A stretch of DNA of 64,000 nt, taken from positions 1 through 64,000 of the forward strand of contig NZ_QNRY01000007.1 in the NCBI RefSeq assembly GCF_003315515.1, given 5' to 3'. Both the position numbers and the translations under genes were made by a program. Shown one piece after another: positions 1 through 9,189 of this stretch. Origin of the DNA: Brenneria salicis ATCC 15712 = DSM 30166. Its GTDB lineage: Bacteria > Pseudomonadota > Gammaproteobacteria > Enterobacterales > Enterobacteriaceae. The notes beneath the pieces were generated by a model. That model was not told where the DNA came from, searched no databases, and saw nothing but the letters and a program-made list of their open reading frames with translations. The number at the start of each line of letters is the position of its first letter. Positions within the stretch are counted from its first letter, which is position 1.

Positions 1-163
1 CTCCGGGCACGGGCTTTCCCTCCAATTTGGCCTGAATACGCCAGTTGTAAAGGGTAGCTTCCGATATTCCTTCTTGCTGTGCAAGTGCGCTAACAGTCAT
101 GTTGTGAGGAGGTAATAATTTGTCCAAAACAGCAGCTTTACGTTCAGGTGAATAACGTTTCAT
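1..163 (-). CDS. IS3-family transposase OrfA, N-terminal part (partial at window edge)
   Basis: An ATG at 163 opens a frame to the window edge, giving about 54 residues that begin MKRYSPERKAAVL. They continue with a helix-turn-helix of the type TVSALAQQEGISEATLYNW, the HTH_Tnp_1 pattern of IS3-family OrfA proteins that bind the IS ends. The rest of OrfA and OrfB must lie to the left. It sits at the border of an AT-rich accessory segment, which fits a mobile-element insertion into an island. I cannot tell whether the IS is complete. Confidence 0.75.
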   Translation of the reverse strand, partial: MKRYSPERKAAVLDKLLPPHNMTVSALAQQEGISEATLYNWRIQAKLEGKPVPG

Positions 164-220
164 GTCAGGCTCCACTACCCCCAATTAGATTTTCAGTAGG
201 GAGTGCCATCTATCCTGACA
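1..220 (-). mobile_element. End of an IS3-like insertion sequence (continues past the left edge)
   Basis: The element runs leftwards out of the window. Its outer end is placed at about base 220, where the minus strand begins TGTCAGGATAGATGG. That is a plausible TG-starting IS3-type terminus, followed outside by a run of seven G. An OrfA reading frame starts 57 bases inside this end. The matching inverted repeat and the direct repeats lie outside the window, so the exact boundary and the named IS are not established. Confidence 0.6.
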
Positions 221-319
221 GGGGGGGTTAGCAAGCGCCATTGATGATCATAGAAAGACAATTAGTAAATAAGTTAAGATAATTATGGTTCAGACTTCCC
301 ATATTCCTATTTAAAAAAT

Positions 320-1777
320 TTAAACTTTTATTTTTATCAAACCCAACTCACTAAAAGAAATGTCCTTCCTATTTTTATCGTAAAAAGCCTGATAGAATTT
401 GAAATCTTCTCTTCCTGACTCTACACATTTCTTCTCGATAACTTTCATGATTTTTATTTTGTCATCCAGTTTAGTTTTGATACCAAATATGATACCTTTC
501 GATGAATGAAAATCATAAGGCAACAGTCTGTCAGCTAATTTATTATGTTCTGAAAACATATCTGAAATTATCATTCTGTACTCATTTTCGTATTCCCAAT
601 CTTTGGATTTAACTGTAATATCTCTATAAAATTCCTTCCAGTAATTTTCTCTCCATAATGAGATTGATTCATTCATCTGCTTCGCACACAAACTCATTTC
701 ACCCTCAAAGGAGTACCAAACTTTATTGAGGGTTGGTATCGGTAATCGCCCTAACTTCCTGAAGAAATCAACTTCACCGTAGCCTTTCACATAGTCTATC
801 GCATGTAATTTATGCAGCACATTATCGTAAACTGCACCGTTCATTCCATGCCCTACTTTACTTTTTAAATTTATAAAATGCTCTCCGTTTTTTTCTTCAC
901 CATTAAAGATTAGACATACTCCTGTATGGTTATCACCATAGCTCCCCCAAACTGATGAGTTTCTACACTCTGACATAAAACAAGCTGTATACCAGTTTGG
1001 GAAGACTAGCTTTTCCAATTGTTGGATATATTCATTAGGGAAATCCAAGAAAACCAAGAAAACCAAGAAAACCAAGAAAACCAAGAAAACCAAGTTCTTA
1101 TTTTTAGTCTTTGTAGATGTTTTATTGGTTAAGTAGTTTATTATATCTAATTGCCCCAACGTATGCTTTTGATCTGCGAATAAAGTATCAATATCTTCTG
1201 ACTTTACATTTTCTTCAATATTATTAATAAAACCAGAATCAATTACATCCTTTATTGGCTTTTCATAATCTATATCAGGCGTAGCATTATCTTGCGGAAC
1301 TAATCCATTTTTCTGATAACAACTATGAATGATGTCAATTGCTAAAAAATGCACCATCCTAATATAAAAAAATAATTCATTTCGTCTTACGGCAGAGCTT
1401 CTTTTAGAAATAGCATTTATTAGATTTATTATTATTTCTTTTGAAAAGAATGATTCTGATACTTCATTAAATAATTTTTCATACTCAGGTATTGGAAATG
1501 TAAAGTCAGTCAACACTGGTATATCTTCTTCTGACAGCGGATGTTCTTCCCCTGATATCCATAATAAAGAATAACTTCGTTCGAGGCAAAACAAATAGTG
1601 TTTAAATAAGTTATTCCAAATTATCTCATCCCCGTCCCAAAAAAAATCCCTAAACCCTTCAATTGGATCATTTAATGACGATGGTTCAGCAAAATAAATA
1701 ACTTGCTTTTCTAACTCTTTGTATTTTTCACCAATCAGTTTTTCAACACTTCTAAACCTATAAAAATCCTTAGTCAT
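320..1777 (-). CDS. DUF2971 domain protein with an in-frame (LVF)n repeat
   Basis: A 485-residue protein. Near the N-terminus (residues 5-40) it has the YRF...IYFAEPSSLNDPIEG block. In the C-terminal half it has CFMSECRNSSVWGSYGDNH followed by WEYENEYRMII. These are the hallmarks of DUF2971, a family of unknown biochemical function. Residues ~229-245 are a run of Leu-Val-Phe triplets encoded by 5.5 perfect copies of a 9-bp unit. This makes a short, very hydrophobic insert between a Lys/Asn/Thr-rich linker and the conserved C-terminal part. The ATG at 1777 has a good ribosome-binding site (GGAG). The gene starts 25 bp after the integrase stop on the same strand, so the two may be co-transcribed. 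It is much more AT-rich than the core genes and is probably horizontally acquired cargo. No function is assigned. Confidence 0.75.
   Translation of the reverse strand: MTKDFYRFRSVEKLIGEKYKELEKQVIYFAEPSSLNDPIEGFRDFFWDGDEIIWNNLFKHYLFCLERSYSLLWISGEEHPLSEEDIPVLTDFTFPIPEYEKLFNEVSESFFSKEIIINLINAISKRSSAVRRNELFFYIRMVHFLAIDIIHSCYQKNGLVPQDNATPDIDYEKPIKDVIDSGFINNIEENVKSEDIDTLFADQKHTLGQLDIINYLTNKTSTKTKNKNLVFLVFLVFLVFLVFLDFPNEYIQQLEKLVFPNWYTACFMSECRNSSVWGSYGDNHTGVCLIFNGEEKNGEHFINLKSKVGHGMNGAVYDNVLHKLHAIDYVKGYGEVDFFRKLGRLPIPTLNKVWYSFEGEMSLCAKQMNESISLWRENYWKEFYRDITVKSKDWEYENEYRMIISDMFSEHNKLADRLLPYDFHSSKGIIFGIKTKLDDKIKIMKVIEKKCVESGREDFKFYQAFYDKNRKDISFSELGLIKIKV
1045..1094 (+). repeat. 9-bp tandem repeat, 5.5 perfect copies, inside the DUF2971 gene
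   Basis: On the plus strand the unit ccaagaaaa is repeated at 1045, 1054, 1063, 1072 and 1081, with a partial copy (ccaag) at 1090. The minus strand reads TTG GTT TTC, that is Leu-Val-Phe. A 9-bp unit keeps the frame when copy number changes, so slippage would alter length and hydrophobicity rather than switch the gene off. Confidence 0.95.
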
Positions 1778-1802
1778 ATCATCTCCATAATTAAATAATA
1801 AA

Positions 1803-3237
1803 TTAAAGGGGTAATGGCGGATATTCTTTAGATGCTAACAAAGAGTTATATAAAATAGGTGATTTTGATAATATGTTTAGTTCAATCCTTTGTAAAGCTT
1901 CTCTTAGCCTTTTAAACTCAGGTTCCGCATAACGTTCAGTTGGATCAACAGTATTTCTATGATTTAGCAACCTTTTGACTACTGCATAAGAGGTTAGCTC
2001 TTCTGCAATGCGTCCGAATGTTCTCCTTAAATCATGCATACCTAACTTAACGATTCCAGCTTCCTCGCAGATTTTAATACGTAGTTCTTTCGAATCCGAA
2101 TAATGCCCTGTTTTGCTAAACTTTGATCTCGCTGGAAAGACATATTTTTCTTTTCCAATAGAACCAATACTAACTTCGTTGATCAAAGACCTTCTTTCAT
2201 CAAGAATACGATACATTGCATCGCATATAGGCAACGTATGATTATTCCTATTTTTAGTATCATAGAAAAAAAGTATCCTGTTATTAAGGTCTACGTAGTT
2301 CGTTCGCTTAGCTTCTTCATCTGTTAACTTTTCACGCCAACATAATGATGCTGATTCTTCTTTCCTTGTCCCAGATAGAATTGTCACGAGTAAATAGTCA
2401 GCACCTAACCTGTTAGTAAACCTTTTATAATAAAGTGCATCTAGGAACTGTTTTAAAGTATCGCGAGGTGATAGAGGGTTTCGGATGTTCTTTTCTCTAT
2501 AACTATCTTCTAACTCTGAACGTGTTCTATATTTTTTTCTGCACCGCCAAAATTGTAAATGGATTATAAATAATGCTAGACTGTCTTTGTTGTGTTTGTG
2601 CATTAATAGCCTCAATCTCAATAGCATATTTCACTGCAACATTGATCCATCTAAATGTTTGTTCTGCGGCAGTCCGTGCTTTAACTGATATTTCGTCAAA
2701 CTTTTTTAGGATCTCATTCCCAGTGAGATCTTTAACTCGTAATTTAGCCCAATCAGATAGCCTATTTTGTGCTTTATCGAAGACAATTAAAGTATTGGGT
2801 TTAGCTGGCTTTGAGCGTGTAGTTAAATGCCTTCTGTATTGCTCGAAGATCTCTTTTATCATTAGTTCCGAAGCATGTGTTTCACGTTTGACTTTATTTG
2901 GATTACGCTTCGTCTGTTTCATCTGTTGAACATAACGACGGGCTTCATCACGGGCTTGTGCAATGTTATCAAAGTCGCTAACGCTACCAAGAGTAGCCCG
3001 AATCACTTGCATTCCAGAATCCGAGTCAGAAACCCTTCTCTGGATATAGTAAACCTTCTTGTTGGTTGAAACCTTTACACCAAACCCGACTGGCGCGTCA
3101 CGATGAGCATCTGTGATAAAGTACGGTTTACGGTCTTCGTTCAGTTCAAAGATCAATTGGCCGTCAGTTAAGATCTTCGGCTTATAATCAATAGATAATG
3201 TCTTAGCTACAAGCTGTTGATTTAGATTGATTTTCAT
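1803..3237 (-). pseudogene. Tyrosine-recombinase integrase (P4-like), broken by a one-base frameshift
   Basis: Two overlapping frames together make one integrase of about 477 residues. The N-terminal part starts MKINLNQQ at 3237 and carries an N-terminal DUF4102-like region and a core-binding domain, ending after ...LAVQKKI. The C-terminal part, from about 2530 to 1803, holds the catalytic domain with all key residues: Arg in SGTRKEE, the HDLRR box, His in LLNHRN and the Tyr nucleophile in ERYAEP. The frames meet at seven A on the coding strand (2532-2538). Removing one A restores QKKYRTRSE across the joint. An upstream ATG at 3303 is in frame but less likely as the start. The gene reads inward from the mutS side, as island integrases do from their attachment site. 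The break could be a mutation, transcriptional slippage on A7, or a sequencing error. Confidence 0.8.
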
Positions 3238-3361
3238 ATGATTTGTATACCAGTTCTTTTTTTGTTCAGCAGCAAGAGTGGCTGATATACATATAGTATA
3301 CATTTTTTGCAGTGCGTGTGTTTATGTATACCAAAACACACTCACTCCAGAGCTTTATAAA

Positions 3362-5950
3362 ATGGAAAAATACAGTAAAATCAACGACAAAAATGTTATA
3401 ATTAAAGGCACGGAAAACCACACACCGATGATGCAGCAGTACTTCAAGCTGAAATCGCAACACCCGGAAATTCTGCTGTTCTACCGTATGGGCGACTTCT
3501 ATGAGCTATTCTATGACGACGCCAAACGCGCTTCTCAGCTTCTGGATATCTCCCTGACCAAACGCGGCGCTTCCGCCGGCGAGCCGATTCCCATGGCCGG
3601 CGTCCCGCACCACGCGGTTGAAAACTATCTTGCCAAGCTGGTGCAACTGGGCGAGTCAGTCGCTATTTGCGAACAGATCGGCGATCCGGCCACCAGCAAA
3701 GGACCGGTAGAACGCAAAGTGGTACGTATCGTGACCCCCGGCACCATCAGCGACGAAGCCTTATTGCAGGAAAAACAGGACAACCTGTTGGCTGCGATTT
3801 GGCAGGATGGCCGTGGATTCGGCTATGCCACGCTGGATATCAGTTCCGGCCGTTTCCGGGTTGCCGAACCGGGCGATCAGGAAACCATGGCTGCCGAGTT
3901 GCAACGCACCAATCCAGCCGAATTGCTTTATCCGGAATCGTTTGAATCCATGCCGTTGATTGAACATCGTCACGGTCTGCGCCGCCGCCCATTATGGGAA
4001 TTTGAACTGGATACCGCCCGTCAGCAACTCAATCTGCAATTTGGTACGCGCGATCTCAGCGGATTTGGCGTTGAACAGGCGAAGCTGGCGCTGAGAGCAG
4101 CCGGTTGCTTGCTGCAATACGCCAAAGATACCCAGCGCACGTCTCTGCCGCATATTCGCGGCATCACCATGGAACGGCAGCAGGACGGCATCATCATGGA
4201 TGCCGCCACCCGGCGTAATCTGGAACTGACGCAGAATCTGTCCGGCGGAACAGAAAATACACTGGCGGCGGTGCTCGATCGCACCGTAACCCCCATGGGC
4301 AGCAGGATGTTGAAACGCTGGATCCATATGCCGATCCGGGAGATCGCCGCGTTGACACGGCGTCAGCAGGCTATCAGCACGTTACGGGACATTGCGCCAG
4401 ATTTGCAGCCTTATCTACGGCAGGTCGGCGATCTGGAGCGAATTCTGGCGCGTCTGGCGCTGCGCACTGCCCGTCCGCGCGATCTGGCGCGCATGCGTCA
4501 CGCTTTCCAGCAATTTCCCGCTATTCGGGCGCAACTGGCCCCGTTGGAAACCGACGCTATCCGACAGTTGGTGGATCAGATTGGTCAATTCGACGCGTTG
4601 CAGGATCTGCTTGAGCGCGCCGTCGTCGAAACGCCGCCGGTACTGGTTCGTGACGGCGGCGTAATCGCGCCGGGTTATCATGCCGAAATGGATGAATGGC
4701 GGGCGTTGGCTGACGGCGCCAGCGATTATCTGGACAAGCTGGAAATCCGTGAACGTGAAAAGCTGGGGCTGGATACGCTTAAGGTCGGTTTTAATGGCGT
4801 ACATGGCTATTATATTCAGGTCAGTCGCGGCCAAAGCCATTTGGTGCCAATACATTATGTGCGACGCCAAACGCTGAAAAATGCCGAACGCTATATTATT
4901 CCTGAACTGAAAGAATATGAAGATAAGGTGCTGACATCCAAAGGCAAAGCGCTGGCATTGGAAAAAGCCCTTTATGAAGAATTGTTCGACCTGCTGCTAC
5001 CCCATCTGGCCGAACTTCAGCAAAGCGCGGCGGCCCTCGCCGAGTTGGATGTGCTGGCGAATCTGGCGGAACGCGCGGATACGCTGAACTATGTGTGTCC
5101 GACGCTCAGCGATAAACCCGGCATCAAGATTAGCGGCGGTCGTCATCCGGTAGTGGAACAGGTTCTCAGCGAACCCTTTATCTCGAATCCGCTGGCGCTC
5201 TCCCCTCAGCGTCGCATGCTGATCGTGACTGGTCCGAATATGGGCGGGAAGAGCACCTATATGCGTCAGGCGGCGCTGATCGTACTGATGGCGCATATTG
5301 GCTGCTTCGTTCCTGCTGATCATGCCGTTATCGGTCCGGTGGATCGCATCTTCACCCGTGTTGGCGCCGCGGACGATCTGGCCTCCGGTCGTTCAACCTT
5401 CATGGTGGAAATGACGGAAACCGCCAATATTCTGCATAATGCCACGGAAAACAGTCTGGTGCTGATGGACGAGATCGGTCGCGGAACCTCAACCTATGAC
5501 GGTTTATCCTTAGCCTGGGCCTGTGCTGAAAATCTGGCTAACCGCATCAAAGCCATGACGCTGTTCGCAACCCACTATTTTGAATTGACCAACTTGCCTG
5601 AAAAAATGGAAGGCGTTTTCAATGTGCACCTGGACGCGCGCGAGCATGGCGATACCATCGCATTTATGCACAGCGTTCAGGACGGCGCCGCCAGCAAGAG
5701 TTATGGGCTGGCGGTGGCGGCCTTAGCCGGTGTCCCGAAAGATGTAATAAAGCGAGCGCGCCAAAAGCTCAAAGAGTTGGAGACGCTATCCAACAACGCA
5801 TCCGCCAGCCATATTGACGGCGCGCAACTGGCCTTACTGGGGCAAGAAGCATCTTCACCGGCGCTGGACGCGTTGGAATCAATCGATCCCGATGCGCTGA
5901 CGCCACGTCAGGCATTGGACTGGTTGTATCAATTGAAGAAAATGCTGTAA
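3362..5950 (+). CDS. mutS: DNA mismatch repair ATPase MutS
   Basis: MutS binds base mismatches and small loops and recruits MutL. From the MMQQY segment onward the sequence follows enterobacterial MutS closely. It has the mismatch-reading Phe-X-Glu motif (GDFYELF), the Walker A motif [10 protein letters not shown], the Walker B motif [12 protein letters not shown], the ATHYFEL motif and the C-terminal helix-turn-helix and tetramer region. The chosen ATG at 3362 gives 862 residues, about nine more than E. coli MutS. The preceding CCAGAG is a weak ribosome-binding site; a longer in-frame start at 3278 has less support. The first ~19 residues ([14 protein letters not shown]...) do not resemble the usual MutS N-terminus, and their codons are 28 percent GC (15 of 54 bases). 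They directly abut the integrase end of an island, so they may be supplied by the element. Confidence 0.97.
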   Translation: MEKYSKINDKNVIIKGTENHTPMMQQYFKLKSQHPEILLFYRMGDFYELFYDDAKRASQLLDISLTKRGASAGEPIPMAGVPHHAVENYLAKLVQLGESVAICEQIGDPATSKGPVERKVVRIVTPGTISDEALLQEKQDNLLAAIWQDGRGFGYATLDISSGRFRVAEPGDQETMAAELQRTNPAELLYPESFESMPLIEHRHGLRRRPLWEFELDTARQQLNLQFGTRDLSGFGVEQAKLALRAAGCLLQYAKDTQRTSLPHIRGITMERQQDGIIMDAATRRNLELTQNLSGGTENTLAAVLDRTVTPMGSRMLKRWIHMPIREIAALTRRQQAISTLRDIAPDLQPYLRQVGDLERILARLALRTARPRDLARMRHAFQQFPAIRAQLAPLETDAIRQLVDQIGQFDALQDLLERAVVETPPVLVRDGGVIAPGYHAEMDEWRALADGASDYLDKLEIREREKLGLDTLKVGFNGVHGYYIQVSRGQSHLVPIHYVRRQTLKNAERYIIPELKEYEDKVLTSKGKALALEKALYEELFDLLLPHLAELQQSAAALAELDVLANLAERADTLNYVCPTLSDKPGIKISGGRHPVVEQVLSEPFISNPLALSPQRRMLIVTGPNMGGKSTYMRQAALIVLMAHIGCFVPADHAVIGPVDRIFTRVGAADDLASGRSTFMVEMTETANILHNATENSLVLMDEIGRGTSTYDGLSLAWACAENLANRIKAMTLFATHYFELTNLPEKMEGVFNVHLDAREHGDTIAFMHSVQDGAASKSYGLAVAALAGVPKDVIKRARQKLKELETLSNNASASHIDGAQLALLGQEASSPALDALESIDPDALTPRQALDWLYQLKKML

Positions 5951-5960
5951 GCGGGACGAA

Positions 5961-6003
5961 GAGAAATCAAGGCGCCGTGCCTATCGCGGCACCTTGATTT
6001 CTC
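5961..6003. terminator. Hairpin between convergent mutS and yaeQ
   Basis: The 12-bp arms gagaaatcaagg (5961-5972) and ccttgatttctc (5992-6003) pair perfectly, with an inner gccg/cggc extension. It lies between two convergent genes and probably ends both transcripts. No long U-tract follows, so efficiency is uncertain. Confidence 0.7.
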
Positions 6004-6007
6004 CCTG

Positions 6008-6556
6008 TTATATGCGGGCAATTTGCCAGTCGGCAAAGGTAATTTCCAGACTATTCTTATCATCCGACAGCCAGATCGTACCTTCCTGCAAAGTGGCCTG
6101 TAATGTCATGTTCCGTTGGACCAGAGTAGCAAGCTGAGCTAACTGGCGATCATCAAGAAAACGGATAGTCAGGTTTTTATATCCGGCAACGTTATCCGCG
6201 ATATTTTGCCACCACACCTGCGCGGCACGCTCGCTGTAGGCGTACAACACCACCGAACGGGATTGATTACACGCTTTTTTCAAGCGCCGTTCATCCGGTA
6301 ACCCTAACTCAATCCATAATTCAAGTTCCATCGTGTCATTACGCAACCAGATTTCAGGCTCATCATCAGCACTCAATCCTTTGGTGAAGCGCAAGTTTTC
6401 ATCCGCATGACCGATCCAGGCCAGCAAGCGCAGCATCATGCGTTGCTCGGTTTCTGAAGGGTGTTGGGCGATAGTCAGGCTGGCATCATGGAAAAAATGG
6501 CGATCCATGTCCGCAATATTAATGGTTGCTTTGTAAACCGTTGCTTTTAATGCCAT
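6008..6556 (-). CDS. yaeQ: YaeQ family protein
   Basis: A 182-residue protein recognised as YaeQ from its N-terminus ([19 protein letters not shown]) and its length. The family has a PD-(D/E)XK nuclease-like fold with a degraded active site and no firmly established function. E. coli YaeQ was found through suppression of an rfaH hemolysin defect. In E. coli it lies next to rof/yaeP and tilS, and that neighbourhood is kept here. It is convergent with mutS and shares the hairpin at 5961-6003. The divergent yaeP-rof pair starts 237 bp away, and that gap must carry both promoters. Confidence 0.93.
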   Translation of the reverse strand: MALKATVYKATINIADMDRHFFHDASLTIAQHPSETEQRMMLRLLAWIGHADENLRFTKGLSADDEPEIWLRNDTMELELWIELGLPDERRLKKACNQSRSVVLYAYSERAAQVWWQNIADNVAGYKNLTIRFLDDRQLAQLATLVQRNMTLQATLQEGTIWLSDDKNSLEITFADWQIARI

Positions 6557-6793
6557 CTGTTACCTCGTATTTATCCGCCCACAGTGTACTTGAGTTCGTA
6601 CTATCCTCACAGTAATGGTGATATTCGCCACATAATGGGTGGATTAGGTGTCTGAGGAATACTGATATCCTGCCGGAGCCTATGCTATAGTCGTTTAGAT
6701 AAAGAGTTTATCTTAAAGGGCTTATAACATCAGGTGCCGTCAAAGTGATGATGCATGAATGTCTACCGGGTTAAGCTTTGAAGGGAGGATATA

Positions 6794-6994
6794 GTGCAGC
6801 AATACTGTGAATTAGTACGCCGCTTATACGCAGAGATCGCCAGTGGCGATCTGGGCTATATACCCGACGCGCTGGGTTGTGTATTGAAAACCCTGGATGA
6901 AATCGCTGCGAATACGGCATTGCCATCCTCTGTCAGGGAACAGGCGGCCTACGCCGCCGCTAACTTATTGGTGAGCGATTATGTCAATGAGTAA
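6794..6994 (+). CDS. yaeP: YaeP family small protein
   Basis: A 66-residue protein matching E. coli YaeP along its whole length ([18 protein letters not shown], ending [10 protein letters not shown]). The start is a GTG at 6794 preceded by a strong ribosome-binding site (GGGAGG, 6783-6788). Its last codons overlap the start of rof, so the two are translationally coupled. The function is unknown; conservation next to rof suggests a linked role. Confidence 0.92.
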   Translation: MQQYCELVRRLYAEIASGDLGYIPDALGCVLKTLDEIAANTALPSSVREQAAYAAANLLVSDYVNE

Positions 6995-7241
6995 CGAATA
7001 TCAACCCATCAACTGTGATGATTACGACAACCTGGAAGCGACCTGTCAGCAGAATTTAACGCTGACGCTGGAACTGCGTAATGGTGAGATCGTTACCGGC
7101 AAAGCCAGTGATATGATCTCGCGTAAACATGTGGAATACCTGGTGATCGAAGAAGCGGGTTCGACACGCGAACTGCGACTGGATCACATCGTCAGCTTCA
7201 GCCATCCCGAAATAGGAAAAGTCGTCGTCAGCGAATCCTGA
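6987..7241 (+). CDS. rof: Rho-binding antiterminator Rof (YaeO)
   Basis: Rof binds the primary RNA-binding site of the Rho hexamer and blocks Rho-dependent termination. The sequence ([13 protein letters not shown] ... [15 protein letters not shown]) matches E. coli Rof over its full 84 residues when started at the ATG at 6987. An alternative ATG two codons upstream (6981) also lies inside the end of yaeP. The gene overlaps yaeP by several bases and ends 25 bp before a strong intrinsic terminator, so yaeP-rof form a two-gene operon. Confidence 0.93.
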   Translation: MSNEYQPINCDDYDNLEATCQQNLTLTLELRNGEIVTGKASDMISRKHVEYLVIEEAGSTRELRLDHIVSFSHPEIGKVVVSES

Positions 7242-7265
7242 CGCCCCGCCCGCTTTCCTGCAAAA

Positions 7266-7301
7266 CGGACAACCTGTGAACACCCCCTGGTTGTCCGTTT
7301 T
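7266..7301. terminator. Bidirectional intrinsic terminator after rof and tilS
   Basis: A perfect 9-bp stem cggacaacc (7266-7274) / ggttgtccg (7289-7297) is followed by TTTT on the plus strand and preceded by AAAA on the minus side. It can therefore end yaeP-rof (+) and tilS (-). Confidence 0.85.
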
Positions 7302-7326
7302 CATTTCAACCTTTAGCAAAAATGAC

Positions 7327-8640
7327 TCAATTTTTTCGCCAGGCGATATGCCAGCAGGGACGCTGTTTTTCCGCCTGACCTTCCCAGGTGACGAACCGTC
7401 CCAGTGCGGCGATCAATTGGTCGCCATAAAACACCAATGGCGTTCTGTCGCGGCACCACGGCGGCACCTCCAGTTCTTGCCAGAGTTTCTTGATCTGACG
7501 CCCACGCGATCGGCCAACCATATGGATCATGCCAGTTACCGTAAAGCGGATGCTGACAGGCTCATCCGCTCGCGGCACGCGTATCGCGGTTCCGTGTTGC
7601 GCTAATGCCAGCGATCCCAATCCATCCGGCAAGGTCAACGGCCCCCATAGCGGTTGCCACGGTAATACACAGCGTTTCAGCGATAACATCAGCGGCAGCG
7701 CATAAAGATGCTGACGAAAGCGCCGGATTTGCCATCGACCAAGCTGTAGCAGCGGCTCGGCATCCTGACGACTGATCGCCACCTCATGCCATAATCGCTG
7801 TAATTGGCCACGTGTCGGCATTGGCACATCATGCTCCGATAGCCAACGACGCAGTAATGCGCCGCGCCGCGCTGGGCTCAACGGACGCAATCCCTCAATA
7901 CTCAGCGCCCCGTCAGACTGACGTAATGCATGCAGCGATTCAGCCAGCAGTTCATCCAGCAGTTGTTCCTGCTCGGCGCACAGTTGCGCACTACGCGCCA
8001 CGGCGGTGGGAAAATGCGGCCAACGCGCTGTCAGCGGCGGCAGGATCTGACGCCGCAAAAAATTCCGGTCAAAGCGTTCGTCCTGATTACTGTCATCTTC
8101 AATCCAGCTTAGTTGATGCCGCGTAGCGTATTGCTCCAACTGCTGACGGGAGAAACCTAACAATGGTCGTAATAAGCGGTGCTCAGCAAGCGACGCGCTA
8201 ACGCCCATGGCGGAAAGACCGGCTGGCCCGCTGCCGCGTTTGAGCGCCAGCAAAAAAGTCTCGCACTGGTCATCAAGATGCTGTGCTGTCAGCAAGATTT
8301 CATCGCGGTGCAAATGTGCGCTCAACGCCTGATAACGCGCCGTCCTCGCCGCCGCTTCAATCCCCCCGTTTTGCGCATCCACGGCGACAGGCAACGAAGC
8401 AAACGGCACCTGCCACTGTTGGCAGCGTTGCCGACAATGTTCCGCCCAACTGTCCGCCAGCGGATTCAGGCCGTGATGCACATACGCGGCGCGGATAACC
8501 CGCTCATCGCGCTGGCGTAACGTAACCAGAAGATGCAATAACACGCTGGAATCCAATCCACCGCTATACGCCACCAGGATCTGCCGATGGCCTGCGGTAC
8601 ATTCAGCTACCGCGTTGAGTAAGGTTTCCGTGTTCTTCAC
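7327..8640 (-). CDS. tilS: tRNA(Ile)-lysidine synthetase TilS
   Basis: TilS attaches lysine to C34 of the CAU-anticodon tRNA-Ile so that it reads AUA codons; this is an essential function. The 437-residue protein has the N-type ATP pyrophosphatase P-loop SGGLDSS at about residue 26. It is followed by the TilS catalytic domain (HHGLNPLADSWAEHC, TAQHLDDQCETFLLALKRG) and the C-terminal tRNA-recognition domains, and the length is typical of enterics. It starts 3 bp after yaeR on the same strand, so yaeR-tilS form an operon. The E. coli order yaeR-tilS-rof-yaeP-yaeQ is preserved. Confidence 0.96.
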   Translation of the reverse strand: MKNTETLLNAVAECTAGHRQILVAYSGGLDSSVLLHLLVTLRQRDERVIRAAYVHHGLNPLADSWAEHCRQRCQQWQVPFASLPVAVDAQNGGIEAAARTARYQALSAHLHRDEILLTAQHLDDQCETFLLALKRGSGPAGLSAMGVSASLAEHRLLRPLLGFSRQQLEQYATRHQLSWIEDDSNQDERFDRNFLRRQILPPLTARWPHFPTAVARSAQLCAEQEQLLDELLAESLHALRQSDGALSIEGLRPLSPARRGALLRRWLSEHDVPMPTRGQLQRLWHEVAISRQDAEPLLQLGRWQIRRFRQHLYALPLMLSLKRCVLPWQPLWGPLTLPDGLGSLALAQHGTAIRVPRADEPVSIRFTVTGMIHMVGRSRGRQIKKLWQELEVPPWCRDRTPLVFYGDQLIAALGRFVTWEGQAEKQRPCWHIAWRKN

Positions 8641-8643
8641 GGG

Positions 8644-9033
8644 TTAAACCTCATACAGTTCTAAGGGCAATCCATCGGGATCGCAGAAAAAAGTAAATCG
8701 CCGCTGCGTTTCAGGATCGATACGCACTGGTTCGCAGTTCACACCGGCATCAGCCAGCGAAGCCATCGCCTGCCCGACATTCTCAACAGCAAAAGCCAGA
8801 TGTCGCAGGCCGCACGCTTCAGGCTGAGTGACCCGCGGCGGTGGAGAAGGAAAGGAAAACAGTTCGATGACATAACGGTCGTTCAACGACAAATCGCCTT
8901 TCCACGAATCTCTCCCGGCGCGATATACCTCGTTTTTCAGCGAAAAACCCAGCACATCACAGTAAAATGCCTTGCTGCGCTGATAGTCAGCGCAAATAAT
9001 CGCCACATGATGAATATCGAGTATTTTTAGCAT
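8644..9033 (-). CDS. yaeR: VOC-superfamily metalloenzyme YaeR (glyoxalase-like)
   Basis: A 129-residue protein of the vicinal-oxygen-chelate fold, matching E. coli YaeR throughout (HHVAII near the N-terminus, CGLRHLAFAVE in the middle, DPDGLPLELYEV at the end). The metal-ligand His and Glu positions of the two beta-alpha-beta modules are present. The substrate is unproven. The ATG at 9033 follows AGGTGATC and gives the family's usual length; a GTG two codons upstream is the alternative. E. coli has ldcC between accA and yaeR, but here only a 150-bp gap with a terminator separates them. Confidence 0.9.
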   Translation of the reverse strand: MLKILDIHHVAIICADYQRSKAFYCDVLGFSLKNEVYRAGRDSWKGDLSLNDRYVIELFSFPSPPPRVTQPEACGLRHLAFAVENVGQAMASLADAGVNCEPVRIDPETQRRFTFFCDPDGLPLELYEV

Positions 9034-9131
9034 GATCACCTGTTTGTACGATATATGACGAATTTGGTGATAATCGCAGACCAGCAGCCGGACGCGCCTT
9101 TCCGCATCGTCTCAGATCGTCGTCAGCATAG

Positions 9132-9167
9132 CAAAAGTCCGCTCTCATTGCTGACAGCGGACTTTTG
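9132..9167. terminator. Intrinsic terminator downstream of accA
   Basis: A perfect 12-bp stem caaaagtccgct (9132-9143) / agcggacttttg (9156-9167). On the minus strand it ends in a U-rich tail, which suits the end of the lpx-dnaE-accA transcript before yaeR. Confidence 0.8.
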
Positions 9168-9189
9168 AATGACGGCATTATGAATAAAA

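Noticed and set aside
2573..3069. Plus-strand open frames of 118 and 64 codons across the integrase
   Set aside because: They are antisense to the integrase N-terminal half, with no ribosome-binding site or family pattern.
3241..3336. Repeated GTATACCA (3244-3251 and 3326-3333) as att core
   Set aside because: Eight bases in AT-rich DNA next to the integrase promoter may be chance; the att core cannot be fixed without the left junction.
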